Shown piece by piece: positions 1 to 10,901 of a stretch of DNA of 64,000 bases. The DNA comes from Pseudozyma flocculosa PF-1. Lineage: Eukaryota; Basidiomycota; Ustilaginomycetes; Ustilaginales; Ustilaginaceae. A program made the position numbers and the translations under genes. The stretch spans positions 297,789-361,788 of the forward strand of contig NW_006920890.1 in assembly GCF_000417875.1 (NCBI RefSeq). Direction: 5' to 3'. Below the pieces are notes generated by a model. That model was not told where the DNA came from and did not search any database. It saw nothing but the letters and a program-made list of their open reading frames with translations. How positions within the stretch are numbered: the first letter of the stretch is position 1; each line of letters starts with the position of its first letter.

Positions 1-2150
1 TCGGCCCGCAGCGGCCACCGCATGACGTTCTGGAAGCACTTCCTCGTCCTCTTTGGCGGCTTCATCGACACGGGCGTAAAGACCCAGTACCTCAACGACC
101 TCTGGGTCTTTGACACGCAAAACACCTTCAAGTGGACCGAGATCAAGCAAAACGACCTCCGCCGCCCCACGCCCCGCAGCGGCTTCTCGCTCCTCTCGAC
201 GGCGGACGGCATCGTCCTCCACGGCGGCTACTGCAAAAAGTACGTCAAGGGACAGCGCACCCAGGGCGTCGCCCTCGAGGATACCTGGTTCCTCAAGATG
301 GACGAGGACCTCAAGAACCTCGACTGGGTCAAGCGGCGCAAGGTCGGCTACGTCCCCTCGGCGCGCTCCGGCTGCACCATGGCGCTGTGGCAGGCCAAGA
401 GCATGGGCGTGCTGTTTGGAGGCGTCACCGACACCGAGGCCGACGAGGAGTCGATGGAGAGCACCTTCCACAAGGACCTGTTTGGCTACCAGCTGCCCGG
501 GACAGGGCGGTGGATCAGCCTCAATCTCAAGCGGCCAAAGAAGATGGGCGGCGGAAACCGGAGAAAGAAGCAGAAGCAACAGCAGGAGCAGAGGCAGAGG
601 CAGGCGGAGGAGGAGGCACGGAGACGGCAGCAGGAGGAGGAAGACGAGGACGACGAGGATCAGGGTTCCGACGACGAGGATCGGGGCGAGGACGAATGCG
701 CCAAATCCGACGGGGATGACGACAACGAGCGAGGTGGCGAGTCGGCGCGGACCAAGGGGTCCAATGGCGTCAAGACCGAGAACGCAGCGACGGAAACGGG
801 GCAGCCCGCCGCCGCAACACCAGCCCCTGAGCCAGCGCCAGAAGAAGAAGACGACGACGACGACGACCCCGACGATCCGGAAAAGACGCGGCCCATGGAG
901 CGATGTGAGTCGATGCATGCCGAGGGTGAGCGGGTCGTCCTGACCTGCATTGTTTCGCTAACTATCTATTCCTCTCCTGCATCCCTGTCGGTCGGTGCCA
1001 CCTCGCAGACAACACGATGCTGGCAGTGCAGCGCAACGTCCTGTACCTGTACGGCGGCATCTTTGAGCAGGCCAACCGCGAGTTCACCCTCGATGACTTC
1101 TACACGCTCGACCTGGCCAAGCTCGAAAAGTTCAACTGCCTCAAGGAGTGCCCGATTGACAATGTGAGTCTGCGTGCTGCCTGCCTGCCTGCCGCGGCTG
1201 CCATCCTCCATCGGGCCCCAAGAGCAGATGCTGACCCTCCGCCTTTTTCCCCTCACAGCTCGAGTGGAATGAGTCGGAGGACGAGGACGATTCCGACGAT
1301 GAGGATGATGACGACGACGACGAGTCGGATAGTGGCAGCAGCAGCGGCGAGGAGGGTGACGAGATCCCCGAAGGGTACGAGTACGGCGACTACGACGAGG
1401 AGGACGAAGAGGCCAAGCGTGCAAAGATGTCGCAGGCCGAAAAGGTGAGTGCCGGCCTTCGAGGCATCGCTTGCCTCATTCCTTTCCATTCCATCGCCAT
1501 GCTGAGCCTTCCCTGCCCCCCCTTGGCACCCTTGTTGCGCCGTGCCCTCCCGTTCGATGGCAGGACGAGCTGCGGGCCAAGGCCAAGCTGTTTATGGGCG
1601 TGGCCCAGGACAGCCATCGATCCGAAGTCGAGCAGCTCTCGACACCCATGCCCGGCGAGAAGCTGCGCGCCTTTTACGAACGCACAAAGGCGCACTGGGC
1701 CAACGTCGCCTTCACCGAGAGCGAGGGCAAGCTGAGGGGCAAGGAGACGAGGAAAGCCGGTTTCGCCGTGAGTCGAGTCGCATCCCGCCCGGCCTTACCT
1801 CTTCCCCTCTGCTTGCGTTTTTCTGGCCGGTTCACTCGACTGACAAACTGGCATCCCATCCTTGCCATCGTTCCGAGGCGACTTCCAGCTGGCGGAACAA
1901 AAGTACTCGGAGTACAAGCCCATCTTGGAAGAGGTGCGTACCCGTCTCGCGGCAAGCGCCGAGGAAGGTGGACGCAAACGGCAACAGCTGACCTCATCCG
2001 CTTTGACTTCACCCCACCCCCTTTTTGCGACTGGCACAGATCGAGCGCATCCAAGCCGAGGCAGGGCTCGACGAGGCCGAAAAGAGCGTCAACAAGTCCG
2101 GTGGTATCGGCGCAGGCGCCGTCGGTGTCGACTCGAGGAATAGAAGATGA
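1..2150 (+). CDS. Kelch-repeat protein, KLHDC4/KEL3-like (5' partial)
   Basis: The gene is cut by the left window edge; the reading frame is open from base 1. The exons I read are <1–904, 1009–1163, 1259–1444, 1564–1767, 1889–1933 and 2040–2150, all with GT–AG introns and consistent phases. The N-terminal part shows kelch blades (motifs such as SARSGHRMTFW, FGGFIDTG, LNDLWVFDT and LYLYGGIFE). This order and the C-terminal region (LRAFYERTKAHW, then LAEQKYSEYKPILEE) match the fungal KEL3 / animal KLHDC4 family, which is cytoplasmic and of uncertain molecular role. Two strongly acidic, low-complexity inserts interrupt the propeller (about 600–890 and 1262–1420), and a basic Gln/Arg-rich stretch lies at 560–640. 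The gene converges on STE14. Confidence 0.8.
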
Positions 2151-2388
2151 GAGCGGGGCCGACGGTGCCGGTCCCTGCTCTTTCCCACTCGCTGTCAGCG
2201 AGGAAGCACGCTCAAACTCGGTCTGCAGTCTGCCCGCGTGCCCGCCTGCATCGCGATCGATCAATCGGCGAACGAGGCGTTCGAATGGCTCGGGCCTCGG
2301 ACTGAAGGTAGGTTGGAGCAACCAGACACGATTGCACTGTTCGCTGACTGCCTCCCTTGCCCCTCACCCTAGGCTCGATTGCGGGCAG

Positions 2389-3572
2389 CTACGGGATGAA
2401 GGGGAGGTGAGTCCCGACGTCCTTTTTATACTGGACATACTCGTCCTTGAAAAACTCGATGAGGTGCTTTTCCTCGACTGCGCGCGGCCGGTCGGACGGT
2501 TCCAAGAGGCAGTCAGCAAATGGCATCCTCGGACCCGGGACTGGACGACGCGGGTGCGGGGGACCAGGCAGACGGGACGCACCTCTGATGCGGTGGGCAA
2601 AGAAGCGCCACAGCACGATGGAAAAGGCGAGACAGCCCAGCGGGTTGCCCAACAAGATCTGGGTGCCGAGCGCCCAGTAGAAGAAGCCAAAGTACGAAGG
2701 GTGGCGGGTGAAGCGTGGGGGGGGGGGGGGGCAAAGCGCCAAGCGGGGAGGGGACCGATGGGTGGTTGAGCTTGACGCTGCCGACGGGGAAGAGAGGCGG
2801 GGACAATCATCCTCGAAGCGGCGGTGCGAGCGACTCACGCGTACACGCCCGTCTTTACGAGCTGGTGGTCGTCCCTCTTTCGGAAGGCGACAATGTGGCT
2901 AAAGTTGTTGTGGGCGTGGATCATGGCGAGGCTGCGGATCGACTGGCCGACGACGACGAGGATCAGGCCGACTAGCGTCGAGAGGCCCGGGCGCTTCCAG
3001 CCCGACGCCGGGCCGGCCAGGGTGGCGGTGATGCCAAACTCGACGAGGCCGGCGACGTGGGCGACGTGGTAGGCCAGTCCGTTGTTGAGGAGGAACGAGT
3101 CGGAAAAGAGGCGCGTCGGGTTGTACGCTGCCGTGATGACAAACTCGAGGAGGTGGAAGGTGCACCACGCCAAGAGGTAGAGGTGGAGCTGGGGCAGCGT
3201 GTACCAGCTCCCGAAGGTCGTCGCTTGGGCGGCGTTGGCGCTGTCGTTGCTCGAGACGAGGCTGGTGGCTCGGTCGACGAGGAAGCCGAGCGCCCGGGGG
3301 AGCACCAGGCCGGCGACGAGGCCGAGCGGGAAGGCGGTGATGCAGATCTGGAGCGCGGCGGGTGCGAGGTGCGCTGGGACGACGTACTGGTCCGTGTACT
3401 TTGAGAAGAGGGAGCGCGACGGGGTGACCGTCGGGGTGTGGGCCGGGGTGTGGGAGGCGGGGGTCGTGGTGGTGGATCGCGCCGGCATCGGCGAGGATAT
3501 CGAGGGCTGTGCGTCCATATCAGCTGTAGCTGCGACGGCGACGGCGCTGGTGGTGGTGGAAGTGGACGACAT
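2389..3572 (-). CDS. STE14: Protein-S-isoprenylcysteine O-methyltransferase
   Basis: This ER membrane enzyme methylates the C-terminal prenylcysteine of CaaX proteins such as Ras and mating pheromone, using S-adenosylmethionine. The exons are 3572–2839, 2713–2583 and 2477–2389 (about 317 aa). The first exon carries a Ser/Thr-rich N-terminus and several membrane segments, and ends in TGVYA. The second begins FTRHPSYFGFFYWALGTQ, the hallmark ICMT motif. The third ends LIEFFKDEYVQYKK…LPFIP, as in yeast and human enzymes. Intron 1 has a normal GTGAGT donor, but its acceptor reads ACG next to a 15-nt G/C homopolymer (2717–2731). One inserted A would restore a CAG acceptor in perfect phase, so I suspect an assembly error or a splice mutation. 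The family assignment is secure. Confidence 0.9.
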
Positions 3573-4266
3573 GATGTGAGTGGCGCCAGAGTATCGGGGT
3601 CGTTTGGTGCTCGTCGGCGGGCCGACCTGGGCGACAGGCAGCCTAGCTAGTGTTATATGCCTCGTGCCTGCTACTCACCCGGAGAGGCGGCGGCAGAAGC
3701 CGAAGAGCGTTGCCCCTTTGTATGAGTACTTGGACGCGCGAGAACCCGCTTGGGGACAAAGGGAAGTGCGGCGACGGGACGGGAGGGAAAGAGAAGAAGA
3801 TCAAGGAGGAGGGGGAGGAGGAGGAGGTAGGGGATGTCCCTTTGTCGCTGTGAGTGCCGGCATGGGAAAGAAGCAACGAAAGAGGGCGGCCAGGCGGGCG
3901 GGCAGACAGCCAACCTTGCTTGCTTGCTTCTTCTTGGCCAAGGGTCCACGGCGACCTCTGCTTGACCCTTCCGACTTCCGACGTGGATCCCGGCTTGCAA
4001 CTTGGCTTCCACCACCACCCTCTATCTCGAGCTGCCACAACCACCACCGCCCTATTTTCGACGAGCTACGACGCTCCTTACACAGCCATCCCTCGCATCG
4101 AAAAAGGCACATCTCGACCAGCCACACGCAGACACAAACGCAACCGGTCCAACCCTCTCCCTGCCACGATTCCGTCCGTTCAGCGCCCGCGCGTCGCGCC
4201 CCGTCCCGTCCCGCCCCGCCCCGCCCTTCTTGTTTTTGCCAGCCGATGCATCCCTCTCTGTCCAAC
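3573..4266. other. Divergent intergenic region, STE14 / MED21
   Basis: This is a 694-nt region between the STE14 start (minus strand) and the MED21 start (plus strand). It holds a purine-rich stretch (3770–3835), a pyrimidine-rich stretch before MED21, and a pentamer tract of CCCGT and CCCGC units at about 4199–4227. I see no gene in it. It presumably contains both promoters. Confidence 0.5.
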
Positions 4267-4913
4267 ATGGACCTCGTCACGCAGCTCGACAACGACATCG
4301 ACCTCCTGCTCAAGATTATGTCGTCGTCAATCGCCTACGTCTCGCGAAAGGCAAAGCACCAGCAGCTGCCCGACTCGCTCGTGCCCCTCACCATCACCGG
4401 CCGCACCGAGGCCGTGGAGCCGCACGAGATGAGCGAGTCGATCGACGAGCTCGTGGCCGACCTCGTGCTCAAGGCAAAGGAGATCCAGGAAATCATCCTC
4501 CACCTCCCCGACGACAAGCTCGGCGAGGACGAGACGCTGGTCAGTCCAGGATCGATGCCGGGCCGTGCGGTGGCGACGTGTAGCAGCTCACGCTCCGATA
4601 TCCCTTCCTCACATCGCTGCTGCTCGTCCGCCCTTTTTAGCAAAGAGACCTGGCCCAGCTCGAGAGCGAGATGCGGGTGGCAAACCAAGACTACCGCCAG
4701 GCGCTCAAGGAGGCGGGTGAGTTGTCGATCCTCTCCGGTGTCGGCGCCGGCGCCGCTCTGTGCTCTTGAACTCATCCTTGTCTGTTCGACGTTGCCTGCC
4801 GTCTGCCCCGCGGCACACCTGCAGAGACGTTGAGGGACCAGGTCAAGACGCTCACGCGCCAGCTATGCGACGGCCAGGCCGAGCTGAGAGCCTGGCTGGT
4901 CAAGGACGACTGA
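4267..4913 (+). CDS. MED21: Mediator complex subunit 21 (Srb7)
   Basis: MED21 is a small, mostly helical subunit of the Mediator middle module that links gene-specific factors to RNA polymerase II in the nucleus. The exons are 4267–4539, 4641–4716 and 4825–4913, giving 145 aa, the usual size for this family. The start MDLVTQLDNDIDLLLKIM, the segment KAKEIQEIILHLPDD and the heptad-like tail (DLAQLESEMRVANQDYRQAL, then LRDQVKTLTRQL) match the family layout of an N-terminal helix, a 'LIDSLP'-like motif and a C-terminal coiled coil. An in-frame ATG lies 21 nt upstream (4246). I chose the second ATG because family proteins begin at this point. Confidence 0.85.
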
Positions 4914-5324
4914 GCGCTGGGCCGCACCGTCAGCGGAAGCGCGACACCTCTGTCTCGTTTGCTCGTATACCCATCATCTGTACCATTAGCCACTCTTCGG
5001 CCGACCGTGGCTCCTTGTTGTACTTCTATTCTCCCTTTTCGAGCCAGGCCAGGCCAGGCCAGGCCGGGCTTGGCTTTACGGCGAGCCGGCAGCCTCGATA
5101 GCAGCCGTGGCAAGTTTTTGGCTTGAACGGGTGGCCAAAGCTCCTCCACTTGACTAGGCCTGGCCGGGCGGGCGGGCAAGCAGCGGTGAGCTGGCCACGC
5201 CACGCTAGCACTTCACCCACTCCGACCACCATCACCACCCTCACCCTCACCCTCACCCTCACCCGATCGCTCGCCCGCCCGCCTCTCTGACCGTCGTCGA
5301 CCGCACGGCACCCCATCCGACGCC
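4914..5324. other. Intergenic region MED21–SEC39
   Basis: This is 411 nt without a gene. It contains an AGGCC pentamer array (5043–5065) and a CCCTCA-type hexamer run (about 5235–5262) shortly before the next start codon. Confidence 0.5.
5043..5065. repeat. AGGCC pentanucleotide tandem repeat
   Basis: Between four and five perfect copies of AGGCC lie in the spacer downstream of MED21. Similar short arrays recur at 11651–11667, 22168–22186 and, in the opposite orientation, 39335–39352. Confidence 0.85.
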
Positions 5325-7906
5325 ATGGACACGGCACAGGCGCCCCTACGCATTTTCACAACGGCCCTCGCACAGGTCGACATACACCAACCAACTTCCG
5401 CCCACCAGGCCGCCGCTCATGCCGTCGGGCAGATAGCTGCCGCCCACATCGGCGACGCCTGCTCTTCGGAGCCCCTCCTCCTCACTCCCCTCCTCGAGCT
5501 GCTCGACACCTCCATCGACGACGATGCGGGGAATAGCGCCCGACTGCTCGCCGCCGCCATCGCCACCCACGTCCACACAGCAACAGATACCATCTCACCC
5601 CCGTCTGGCGACCAATTAAGCGCCCTCATCTTAGCCGTGCTCTACTCGCGCGGGCCAGCACTGACAGACAGAGTCGGCCTAGCCTCTTCTCCCTCCACCC
5701 TGCGCTTCCTCGCCGATGCTGCGCACACTCTCTCCCAAGGCCCTACTAGCAGCGCCTCGGGGGACCTCCATGGCCTCCGACAGGCGCTCTTGCGGGACAG
5801 AGACGTCCCCATCGGCGCTCGACAGATCTATTCGTTCACGCTCGCTGCACAGCATCCATCCGACTCCGCCACCGGTATCCCAGACCGCCACCTGGCATGG
5901 CTCGAGGAGCTGCAGCAGACCTTCTTGATCGGCTCGGCGTCGTCCTCGGCCCAGCAAGATCCACGGCTCAGTGCTTTGGACATGGACTGGCTCCTCTGCT
6001 CTGCCGGTCCAGACGGCTGCAGAGCGGCACAGCGCTCGATGCTCGACCATCTGATCGCATCATTTGCCCTCTCGGTGGCCTCGGCGGCTTCAGGGCGCGG
6101 AGGTCGCCGCGACGTGGCAGAGATGCGCACGCGTGCCAAATGGAGCGAGCTCGCACACAAGGTACCGGCCTTGGTCGCTGCCAAAGGTCCCTTTGCGGCA
6201 TTGCCCATCGAAGAGGCCGTCGAAGTCGTGCTGGCCGGCTCCATCAAGGTCGAAGGTGAGTGCTCGGTACCCTAGACGGTCAACCTCTTCCAGCTACCAG
6301 GTCCTCACCTGCTGCCTTTGTGTCGCTGTCGCTCTCGCGTCTCCCCGAGCAGACCTCGATCTCTTTCGATCTCTGCTGATGGACTCGACGGCGACACAGG
6401 GCCTCTCGGACGCGAGGATCGAGCACCTTGTCCTCTCAATATCCACCTCGCTCTTCGACCGGGCCACGGTCGCCTCGACACGAACCGGCGACATGAAGCT
6501 GGCCAACGAGGTGCTCGACACGGTGCCGGCCTCGACGAGCGTCAAGCTGCAGCGCAACTTTATCGAGGCGAGCTGCCGCCTCTGCTCGTTCCGCATCCGC
6601 TCCAAGGACGACCCGAGCCAGACGATGGGCGCAAACGAGGTGCGGGCGGAAGAGGACCGGATGACGCTCATCTCGCGCCTCTTGGCGCACAAGGAGGATG
6701 CGTATAAGTCGCCCGAGCTGGTCCTCGAGCTGGCGTCAAAGCTCTGCGCCATCGGACCCGACTTTCTCGCAAGGCTCTCGATCGAGGCGAAGGGACCGGA
6801 CCACAACGACGACGACACGGACGCCGCCGCCGCCGCCGCCGCTGCTGCTGCTGCTACTCAGCCGGGTCTTACTGCCTCGCAGAAGACCATGGTCGAGATC
6901 CGCACTCTGGCGATGCTGGCGGACGCCGCCACCTCGGCGAGCGACTTTGAGGAAGCGGCGGCTTTCTGCGTCCGCTTGGTCGAGAAGATTGGCGTCCTGC
7001 GCAAGCGGGCGCAGGCGCAAGAGCGCAACGTCGACGCCTCGGCGGGCGCTCACGGTACAGTCGGCTCGACGGCAAGGAGCGGCACGGCGGCCTCGATCCT
7101 CCCGGAGGCCCTCGACCTGGGCTGGAAGACGTGCTACCAGCTGAGCAAGCATCCCGGCTGGGACGACACGCCGCAGCGGCTCACGCTCGTCTCGCACGTC
7201 CTCACGCTCTGCCCGTCGTCGCAGCTCGCGCCCATGCTCAAGGCGTGGAAGCGCGTCGACGACCAACTCTCTCGCGAACTCGAGCAGGGCAAGACGTTTG
7301 CCTCGACCAAAAAGGCCGGGTGGCTCAGCGGCGCCGGCCTGCCAGTCGGGGCGGGCGCAAACATGACGATGGACGCGTCCAACGCCGCGGCGGCCGCGGC
7401 CTCTGTCGGCGCCGGGTTGGTCGGGATGGGCGCCAACGCCGCGGCCAACCTGCTACCTCTGAGCTTTTCACCGCTCAGCTACTTTGGTGCCGGCAGTGCA
7501 GGCGGCAGCGCACCACCCGCCTCGACCGCTACCGCTACCGCTACCACCGGCGCCCTGCCGGCGGGGAGAAAAGACGAAGCTGGCATCGGAAGTCGAGCTG
7601 CACAGCTCTTCGACTTCGACTCCGCCGCTGCCCCTACAGCAGCAGGAGCGGGGGGAGGGGCAGGGGGAGGTGGGGGATACCTCTCGCTCGGGAGCGGAGG
7701 CGGACACGAAGCGGCCGAACGAGCCGCCCGGGCCGCGCGGGCGGCGGCACGCAACTTCCTCGGCGGCTGGTCCATCTCCTCGTCTCCCCGCCTCGGTGGC
7801 AGCGGCTCTTCGACGCCGTTGCCCGCCACCAGCGCAGCAGAGACTCAGGAACAGGCACAGGGCACAGCTCAGCAAAGCCAGGGGCACGGTGCTCGGACAT
7901 CGGCGA

Positions 7907-7937
<31 letters not shown>

Positions 7938-7995
7938 GTTCTCGCTGACCCGCGGTGTCGGGTGGTTGATTGGCGAAGACGGCAACACGAGGTGA
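5325..7995 (+). CDS. SEC39: Sec39-domain protein (Dsl1-type ER tethering complex subunit)
   Basis: In yeast, Sec39 is a subunit of the Dsl1 complex that tethers Golgi-derived COPI vesicles at the ER; the animal counterpart is NBAS. There are two exons, 5325–6255 and 6353–7995 (857 aa). The C-terminal half carries the recognisable Sec39 pattern: TRTGDMKLANEVLDTVPAS, then a FIEASCRL helix, RMTLISRLLAHKEDAYKSPE, LASKLCAIGPDF and later WKTCYQLSKHPGW followed by LVSHVLTLCPSSQLAPML. An Ala run (coded by 6822–6857) and a Gly/Ser-rich C-terminus with a nine-Gly run (about 7910–7937) are low-complexity additions. The N-terminal 310 residues are less recognisable. The SEC39 symbol rests on domain resemblance only. 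Confidence 0.7.
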
Positions 7996-8003
7996 CGAGC
8001 TGG

Positions 8004-8034
8004 CCCAGCCCAGTCCAGCCCAGCCCAGCCCAAC
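8004..8034. repeat. CAGCC-type pentanucleotide repeat
   Basis: Five to six imperfect CAGCC/CAGTC units begin within 10 nt of the SEC39 stop codon, in the 3' spacer shared with the convergent regulator gene. The same pentamer recurs at 58744–58763. Confidence 0.7.
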
Positions 8035-8269
8035 CCGAGCGCGCGGTCTGGCTGCCAGGCGGGCGAGCTGGCTGGCTGGCGCCTGCTTGGAAAGGCGAAG
8101 GTAGAAATACAACAGGGCAGGGACCTCTCCTGCTCCGCGCGCGCCGGCAATACGCGCGGTGGGGCAGGAGAGGCGGTATCAGAAGGGGAAACGAAAGGGG
8201 GAGCCAGGAAAAAAGAGAGGGGACCAAGAGGTGTCGACGCGCCAAGGGCAGCACGGCACGCGCTCGACC

Positions 8270-10901
8270 TCAGAGCGACGTCGACGAGATGCTCTGGAGG
8301 AACGTGATGATCGAGTTGTCGTCGTCGGCCACCCACTGGGTCGGGTACGACGGCGGATTGAGGGAATCCGAGACAAAGTTGATGGCCGAGCCGTGCGTCA
8401 TCCACGCCGCGCCCGCGCCGCCCACACCGTTGCCGGGCCCCGACGACGCGGCGGCGGCGGCGGCGTCGTTGAAGAGGCTGAACGAGTCGGAGCCGGGACC
8501 GCCGCCGTTGCCGTTGCCATTGCCGTTGAAGCTGTGGCCGTGCTGCGGCGCAAAGTGATGCTCTCCCGGGTAGCCATTGCTGCTGCCCGGCGGGCGGAAC
8601 GAGGCCGAGGGCGAGGGCGCCAAGCCGTGCCCGTGCCCATGCCCGTGCCCGTTGCCATTGCCATTGTGCAGCGGGTAGGCGTGCTGGTGGTGGTGATGAG
8701 GGTAGTGCGTGGTCCCGTCGAGGCTGTGCTGGTAGGGACTGGCGGAAGCGCCTCCGCCGGTACCGTCCGAGCCTGCATGTTGCGAGCCGAAGTGGTGGTT
8801 GCTGTCCATCCTGCGTCGCTTGGTGCTGCCGTGCTGCAACGGGCTGCCGGCGTCGCCGTTGCCGCCGTAGTACACCGCATCGCCGCCGCCGCCGCCGCCG
8901 TTGCCCATGTTGTGGTACGGCGTCGAGTGCGGTCGCTTGCTGCTGCGGCCCGGTGGCCCGCCATAGAGGCAGCCGGGTGGCAGGCCGGCCGAGAGGCCCA
9001 TGGCCCACCGCGCATCCTCGGACATGATGAGCTCGTCCATGCCGACGGGCGAGTTTTCGTGGATGGAGAGGGTGCTCGGCAGCTTGGTGCAGCAGAAGCG
9101 CAGGAAGCGGGCGAGGTAGGAGCCCTGCTCGAGGTGGAAGTCGAGGGCGGGCGCCGTCGCGTCGGCGGCCATGCGGATCGCCGTGGCTGCCTGCACCGCG
9201 AGCGCATTGGGCATGGCGCGCCAGTTGTCGCAGATCCAGACGGCCGCCACGGCCAGGTTGAGGATGACGATGTCGTGCACGAAGCGGTAGTAGCTCTCCT
9301 GGCCATAGGGGCCCTTGAACAGCTCAAACAGCTCGACGCTGAGCTCAGAGCACCGCTGGAAGGCCGCCTGCCGGTCCTTGGAGAAGCTGGGCCCGGAGAG
9401 GAAGGGCGACGAGTAGATCGAGTACAGCGCGCGATGGTAGTTGAAGAGCGTGTTGGTCGTATGGAACAGGAGGCAGGGCCGCCCCGAGTGCTGACAGTGG
9501 ATCTCGCTGTCCGGCGGGTTCATCCAGATCTGCGACGCGGACGTCTCGGCCGTGATGGTCATCTTGATCAGCCGGGCATTGCGGAGGCAGGTGGCTCGCG
9601 AAGGCTGCGACGGATTGCTGCTCTTGGCGTTGGACGACTTGAGCGCGCTGATCAGGTCGCGCTTGATCTGCGCATTCTCCCGCGACGCCGCCAGCCGCAC
9701 GTCGATGTCCTGCACCATGTCGCCCAGCGAGTCGATCCATTCCCGTGGGTCAGGCAGAAGCGAAGGGTCGATGGCCGGCGGGAGATGCCTCTGATCGCGG
9801 TATCCGTCCTCGAAGCAGGCGAGCTGCAGAAAGGTCCGCTGCGACTGGATGAATGCGCGCGACGGCGGATGCTTGGATCGCGTCTGTGGGCTAAAGAGCT
9901 CGTGCAGGCCCAGCTCAAACGACTGCGTGATGGCGTAGCGCACCTTGCGCCAGCTGCTGCCGTCCTTTGGATGCTTCCACATGGCCAGGATCGAGAGCGT
10001 CTGGATGGTCTCGAGCTGAGGCGGCACATCCTCGGCCGCGATGCGCGCCAGGGCCGGCTTGAGAAAGTCGAGGCACTCGACATACCGGTCGGCCTTGACG
10101 AACTTGGCGGCGACGGTGCAGATGCCGGCAAGCAGCAGCCGGTAGTCTGGGTTGCTCTTGAGCGCTTTCAGCGTGTAGATGTGGGTATCGAGCAGCGCAA
10201 TGATGGGGTTGAGCTTCTCGTAGTAGAACTCGACGAGCTCCTTGACCTCTGCTTCGTCAAAGAGGCCCACGGCCATGACGCTCTCGATCAGGGGTCGACT
10301 GGCGGCGTGCGCCGACACCTTGACGCTGGGCATCTGCTGGAGATGCGAATGCACGGTCGACGAGAGGAGCGCCTTGGACGCTGTCGTCTCGGATGACGTC
10401 GTGTCGAGGAGCGACTGGACGGAGAAGGGGTTATTGCTGTTGCTCGGTGGCGACTCTGTCCGCGGCGGCGTCGGCTCCCGCGTGGGCTCAACATGGTAGA
10501 CGGGGCTCTTGCTGCTCGTGTTGCTGGCGCCGCTTGTGGGTTGTTGGGAGGCCGACGAAGCAGACTGCTGCAGACCTTCGATCTTGACGCCGCGGTGGTG
10601 GGTCGGAATCGTGCATTCGAGATTCAGCCGCGCACAGCGAGTGCAGATGGAGGCTTCCGGAGGGATGATGCACCTCGACTGTGTCGGTGGTGGAAGAGCG
10701 AGCGGCAGCAAGCGGCGAGGACGAGGATCGGACGGGCGAGATCCATTCAGCATCGAGGTCTTCGCTGCCGTGTCCTCACGCGGCGTTCTTGCTCGGCGGC
10801 AGCGGACTCACCTTGATCTTGCGGCAGCCTGTGCATGCCCTCTTTTCGGCAAAGGGGGTGTTGGGCTCCTTTGAGATGACATCGCATTTAGCTGGAGGCA
10901 T
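8270..10901 (-). CDS. Zn(2)-Cys(6) fungal transcription factor
   Basis: There are two exons, 10901–10812 and 10678–8270 (832 aa). The zinc cluster is split by the intron: ACTGCRKIK ends exon 1, and exon 2 opens SRC…ICTRCARLNLEC. This gives ligands C23, C26, C33, C42, C45 and C52 with the canonical C-x2-C-x6-C…C-x2-C-x6-C spacing. A fungal-specific regulatory domain follows (for example FYYEKLNPIIALLDTHIY, SILAMWKHPKDGSSWRKVRY and SFELGLHEL). The C-terminal 200 residues are His/Gly/Asn-rich low complexity. The ATG at 10901 is chosen because it is in phase with the donor and sits 22 residues before the first cysteine. The target genes are unknown. The 3' end converges on SEC39. Confidence 0.85.

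Noticed and set aside
2151..2388. Extra downstream exons of the Kelch gene (frame stays open on the plus strand to about 2769)
   Set aside because: The Kelch protein ends naturally at 2150 and the continuing frame is antisense to STE14 with no kelch sequence.
5230..5264. CCCTCA repeats as an interstitial telomere
   Set aside because: The unit differs from the common fungal telomere repeat (CCCTAA), there are only about five copies, and genes continue on both sides.
8159..10396. A 745-codon plus-strand frame
   Set aside because: It is antisense to the zinc-cluster gene, whose split Zn2Cys6 motif and regulatory domain are unambiguous. The plus frame is a Val/Arg/Ala-rich shadow.
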